A stretch of DNA of 8,730 nt from JBDNIO01 sp041688215 (GTDB lineage Bacteria > Pseudomonadota > Gammaproteobacteria > Nevskiales > Salinisphaeraceae). Positions 5,523 through 8,730 of this stretch are shown here, in pieces. Made by a program: the position numbers and the translations under genes. The notes under the pieces are model-generated. The model worked only from the letters and a program-made list of their open reading frames with translations. It was not told the origin of the DNA and ran no database searches. The stretch covers positions 1-8,730 of the forward strand of contig JBDNIO010000265.1 in NCBI GenBank assembly GCA_041688215.1. The letters are read 5' to 3'. The first letter of the stretch is position 1; every line of letters starts with the position of its first letter.

Positions 5523-7508
5523 ATGGGATCCGCATTAAGCAATGTCGCCGCCGGCGGGCGACGCCGCGTGTCCTACGTGCTCGAACGTATCCGTAATCTG
5601 CTGCAATTCCGGCTGGAGCAACTCATCGTGCGCGGCGCGCTCTCGCGCTTGTTCGTCATTGCGATGGTCATGGGGTTGTTATCGCTGATCGCCGGCCTGC
5701 TGGTGTATTACTGGGTGGACAGTTTTGCTGATGCCGGTGCGTCCATCTGGTGGGCCTTTCTGCACTTAACCGATTCGGGTTATCTGGGCGACGATGAGGG
5801 TACGTTGCTGCGGGTTATCTCCACATTCATGACGATTGCCGGCGTGGTGCTGTTTATCGGTGCGCTCATTGCGATTATGACGCAATGGCTGAACGAAACC
5901 ATCGAGCGGCTGGAACAGGGCCTGACCCCGATTGCCCAGAATAACCACGTGCTGATTCTGGGCTGGACCAATCGTACCGCCGTGATGGTGGAGCAACTCA
6001 TGCTTGCCGAAGGGCGCGTCAAGCGCTTTCTGCGCAGCCATGGCGCCGGCAAACTCAGGATCGTAATCCTGGCCGAACGCGTCGGCCCGGCCCTGGTGCA
6101 GGAACTCAAGGATCGTCTGGGGCCGCTCTGGAATTCCCGCCAGATCACCTTGCGCAGCGGTTCCGCCATGCGTCTGGAGCATCTGCTGCGCGTGGATTAT
6201 CTACACGCCGCAGTCATCCTGTTGCCCGCTTCGGAGTTTGGCAGCGGCGCCTCGGCGCCGGACGAACGCACGATTAAAACCCTGATGACAGCCGCCCACT
6301 CGGATACCCGTACTCCAAGCGACAAACTCCCGCTAATGGTTACCGAGCTGTTTGACGCCGATCAGTTACGCGCGGCGCGGCGCGCCTATCCCGGCCCGGC
6401 GGAGATGATCGGCACGGGCTTGCTGATCAGCCGGCTGATGGCCCAGAACAGCCGTCATCGTGGCTTGTCCAGCGTCTACAGCGAGCTACTCAGCGAGGGC
6501 GGCAACCAGATCTATATTCGCGACTTCAAACAATTCACCGGCAAACCGCTGGCCGCGCTGGCCGAAGCGTTTGAACATGCTGTCCTGCTGGGCGTCACAC
6601 GGGCGCAGACGCAGAAATTCATACCCCTCTACGGCGAGCCGGATTATGTGCTGGCCGACGACGACCGGCTGGCATTGATAGCGCAGGATTTCGACACCTG
6701 TGAAGCACGTCGTGGTTTCAAGACCGGCGAGCTGCCCCTGCCGTCGCAAGACCTGGAAGCGGATCGGCGCATGCAGGACCGGCATGTGCTATTGCTCGGC
6801 TGGAACCAGAAAGTACCGGCGTTAATCCGGGAATTCGATGCCTATAAACGCGAATCCGTGGTCGTGGACGTGGTCTCCATGGTGGCACCGGAAGACCGGC
6901 AGCAACAACTGGCGCGGCGCGGCATTGTGACGCAGCACGCCCAGGTTCATCAGTTGGAGGGCGACATCACCTCGCGTTTCGAGATGTTCGGATTCGAGCC
7001 CGGCAGTTATGACAACATCATTCTGGTTGCCAGTGACTGGCTGGGCAGCGCCGAGCATGCCGATGCTCGCAGTCTGCTGGGGTATCTGGTGCTGGCCAAA
7101 GTGCTGGAAGACGCCCACGCCGCGCCGCCGATTCTGGTGGAGACCATGTCTGCCGGCAACCGCGGCCTGTTTTCGGCGCCGAATGTTGAATTACTGGTTA
7201 GCCCGGATTTGCAAAGTCATATGCTCAGTCAGGTGGCGCTGCGCCGCGAATTGCACTGGGTGATGGAAGAGTTATTTGGCGCCAGCGGTGCCGAGGTGGG
7301 TTTTCGCCCGGTATCTGCCGAAGATGAAAACGACAGCAGTCTTACTTTCCGCAGCCTGCAGCAACGTCTTGCCGCCCGGGGAGAAATCCTGCTCGGCCTG
7401 ATGCGCCACACCGACAAGGTCAGCCAGATACAAATTAATCCGCCCGGCAAGCACGCGCCTATGCGCCTGCAGGCCACGGACGAGTTGATCGTGCTGGATG
7501 TGGTTTAA
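5523..7508 (+). CDS. CASTOR/POLLUX-type ion channel with RCK-like regions
   Basis: A 661-residue inner-membrane cation channel protein resembling the bacterial relatives of plant CASTOR, POLLUX/DMI1 and SYM8. After a basic N-terminus (1-40) come one membrane helix (about 41-63), a re-entrant pore segment with TDSGYLGDD (83-91), and a second helix (about 97-119). The large cytoplasmic part has a first RCK/TrkA-N-like region starting at HVLILGW (142-148), a middle region, and a second nucleotide-binding-like region starting at HVLLLGW (420-426). Both have the LGW form typical of this family rather than a classical GxGxxG. Plant members conduct potassium or calcium at the nuclear envelope; the ion and ligand here are unknown. 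A good AGGAGA site (5513-5518) supports the ATG. The gene is separated from recG by the hairpin array and probably has its own transcript. It is convergent with an MscS-type gene. The alternative, a plain TrkA-N potassium channel, is less likely because of the length and the duplicated LGW regions. Confidence 0.85.
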   Translation: MGSALSNVAAGGRRRVSYVLERIRNLLQFRLEQLIVRGALSRLFVIAMVMGLLSLIAGLLVYYWVDSFADAGASIWWAFLHLTDSGYLGDDEGTLLRVISTFMTIAGVVLFIGALIAIMTQWLNETIERLEQGLTPIAQNNHVLILGWTNRTAVMVEQLMLAEGRVKRFLRSHGAGKLRIVILAERVGPALVQELKDRLGPLWNSRQITLRSGSAMRLEHLLRVDYLHAAVILLPASEFGSGASAPDERTIKTLMTAAHSDTRTPSDKLPLMVTELFDADQLRAARRAYPGPAEMIGTGLLISRLMAQNSRHRGLSSVYSELLSEGGNQIYIRDFKQFTGKPLAALAEAFEHAVLLGVTRAQTQKFIPLYGEPDYVLADDDRLALIAQDFDTCEARRGFKTGELPLPSQDLEADRRMQDRHVLLLGWNQKVPALIREFDAYKRESVVVDVVSMVAPEDRQQQLARRGIVTQHAQVHQLEGDITSRFEMFGFEPGSYDNIILVASDWLGSAEHADARSLLGYLVLAKVLEDAHAAPPILVETMSAGNRGLFSAPNVELLVSPDLQSHMLSQVALRRELHWVMEELFGASGAEVGFRPVSAEDENDSSLTFRSLQQRLAARGEILLGLMRHTDKVSQIQINPPGKHAPMRLQATDELIVLDVV

Positions 7509-7575
7509 ATAAAAGTGACTCTCACGTTGAATCAGGTCGTGGATCTGTGCCGCTGCGTATACCCTTTTTCAAAAC

Positions 7576-7641
7576 ACAGAGTCGCACGGAGGCGCATAGA
7601 GGAAAGGTTTCAAGACAAGCAAACCCTCCGTGCGCCTCTGT
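7576..7641. terminator. Inverted repeat between convergent channel genes, possible bidirectional terminator
   Basis: The left arm 7576-7592 (ACAGAGTCGCACGGAGG) pairs with the right arm 7625-7641 at 16 of 17 positions, with a 32-base spacer. On the minus strand the stem is followed by GTTTT; on the plus strand by ATTTATAA. Its position between convergent genes fits a shared terminator, but neither T run is strong and the loop is long. The arms, rich in CTCTGTG/CACGGAGG-like words, resemble from memory a widespread family of intergenic palindromic repeats in bacteria, so it may instead be a dispersed repeat. The rest of 7509-7722 shows only a 10-base palindrome TGCAATTGCA (7701-7710) and no gene. 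Confidence 0.6.
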
Positions 7642-7722
7642 ATTTATAACCAAATTCAGAAGAAAGTGAATAATCTGGAATACGCTCGTGCACCGCTGAT
7701 TGCAATTGCAGCTGACGCGGTT

Positions 7723-8730
7723 TTAGTCGGCGCCTGAGCCATCCTCTTTAGGCGGCGCATTTCGAAACCACACATCGCGCTGCGGGAAGGCGATGGAAAC
7801 GCCGTGTTCACGAAAAATCGTGTCGATGGCAAAGTTCAAATCCGAGACCACGACGTAACGCATCGCGATCTGGTGGATGAAGACCTTTAACTCGAAGTTC
7901 AGCGAATTGTCGCCAAAACTTGAGAAGAAAACGATCGGCCCCGGCACGTTGGCCTCGCCTTTCTTGATCACCAGCGGATGATCTTTGGCCACGTCCAGCA
8001 GCAATTTTTCCACCAGCGCCGTATCGCTGCCGTAAGCGGCACCGACGGTGGTGGTAATGCGTCCGTAATGATCACGCAGGTTCCAGTTCTTGACGTGATT
8101 CATCAGCATTTCCGAGTTCGGCACGATTACGCTCATGCGGTCTAGCGTTTCGATCTCGGTGGAGCGGATGCGCATGCGCCGCACATAGCCCTCGGTCATG
8201 TTTACGGTCACGTAATCGCCGGTGCGGATGGGGCGTTCAAACAGCAGAATAATGCCGGAGACAAAATTGTTGACCACATTCTGCAGGCCGAAACCGATAC
8301 CCACCGAGAGCGCCCCGGCAATAATTGCGAGCTTGGATAAGTCGAAACCCGCGTAGTTCAGCCCCATCAGCCCCGCAAGCATGAAGGCCCCATACGCGAA
8401 TAAGGTGGCAACGGCTTCACGCGTATGTGCTTCCAGCGGCGTGCGCGTCAGCCATTTGTGTTCCAGCCGCCCGGCCAGCCAGCGGATGAAAGTGATTAGC
8501 GCAGCGAACAGCACAATACCCAGCAACACCTCGTATCTTGAAGTTGCCGAGAGAAATCGGGATGCTGATCCTGATGAAGCGGCCGGGTGGGTAGAGGCTG
8601 ACAAGACTTTAGGCGATACAGCCTGTGGGTCAGATAAGTCCGCCGACCTGTTTTTTCTTTCATCGATTCCGAAGGGTAACTTAGGCCCGGCACTGCGCCG
8701 AGAGCCTGCATACGAGGATGCGCAAGATGA
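7723..8730 (-). CDS. MscS/MscK-type mechanosensitive channel, 5' end unresolved
   Basis: An inner-membrane small-conductance mechanosensitive channel that would open under membrane tension to release solutes on hypo-osmotic shock. Residue numbers count from a TTG at 8604. Two membrane helices (about 24-45 and 65-85) precede the pore helix and signature AIIAGALSVGIGFGLQNVVN (93-112), then FERPIRTGDYV (122-132) and the beta domain with IVPNSEML (160-167). The C-terminal part has FFSSFGDNSLNFEL (226-239) and IAFPQRDVWFRN (271-282). It resembles the C-terminal channel part of MscK-like and other long MscS proteins more than E. coli MscS. No in-frame ATG precedes the first helix, the TTG lacks a Shine-Dalgarno sequence, and the frame stays open for 42 more codons to the right edge. 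The gene therefore probably starts outside the window with a Ser/Ala-rich soluble segment; a 293-residue TTG-started form is the alternative. The stop is TAA at 7725-7723. Confidence 0.85.
   Translation of the reverse strand, partial: SSCASSYAGSRRSAGPKLPFGIDERKNRSADLSDPQAVSPKVLSASTHPAASSGSASRFLSATSRYEVLLGIVLFAALITFIRWLAGRLEHKWLTRTPLEAHTREAVATLFAYGAFMLAGLMGLNYAGFDLSKLAIIAGALSVGIGFGLQNVVNNFVSGIILLFERPIRTGDYVTVNMTEGYVRRMRIRSTEIETLDRMSVIVPNSEMLMNHVKNWNLRDHYGRITTTVGAAYGSDTALVEKLLLDVAKDHPLVIKKGEANVPGPIVFFSSFGDNSLNFELKVFIHQIAMRYVVVSDLNFAIDTIFREHGVSIAFPQRDVWFRNAPPKEDGSGAD

Noticed and set aside
8496..8711. Minus-strand 71-codon frame overlapping the MscS N-terminus, considered as a separate small gene or a frameshifted N-terminus
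   Set aside because: It overlaps the first membrane helix of the channel in another frame, has no recognisable features and shows no membrane or signal segment that would complete the channel.

Overview
This window looks like a chromosomal housekeeping segment of a moderately GC-rich gammaproteobacterium. The evidence is the gene order rpoZ - spoT - ridA - recG, the gammaproteobacterial character of the omega, SpoT and RecG proteins, and strong codon-position bias. No species can be named from the sequence. I see no insertion sequence, integrase, CRISPR array, tRNA or rRNA.

Layout. Positions 1-227 hold no confident gene; they carry a decayed direct repeat and a plausible sigma70-type promoter for rpoZ. 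rpoZ (228-521) is followed directly by a strong intrinsic terminator (540-574), so spoT (657-2825) is probably expressed largely separately from rpoZ. spoT, ridA (2865-3248) and recG (3258-5336) are tightly packed on the plus strand (gaps of 39 and 9 bases) and probably form one operon. A 116-base stretch packed with four consecutive hairpins of unrelated stem sequence (5344-5459) closes this block. Next comes a plus-strand gene for a two-helix ion channel with two RCK-like regions, of the CASTOR/POLLUX type (5523-7508). It faces a minus-strand MscS/MscK-type mechanosensitive channel gene (7723 to the right edge) whose 5' end is unresolved. A 17-base inverted repeat between the two convergent genes (7576-7641) may terminate both.

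How the genes relate. rpoZ, spoT and recG couple transcription, the (p)ppGpp stringent alarmone and DNA repair/fork rescue; ridA detoxifies reactive enamine/imine intermediates. The two convergent channel genes suggest ion or osmotic homeostasis, but only by proximity.

The points most worth a second look are the hairpin array after recG, the replacement of the usual RXKD synthetase motif of SpoT by QFND while the hydrolase residues are intact, the terminator that separates rpoZ from spoT, and the divergent pore sequence of the CASTOR/POLLUX-like channel. I did not find a clear, previously undescribed multi-gene system.
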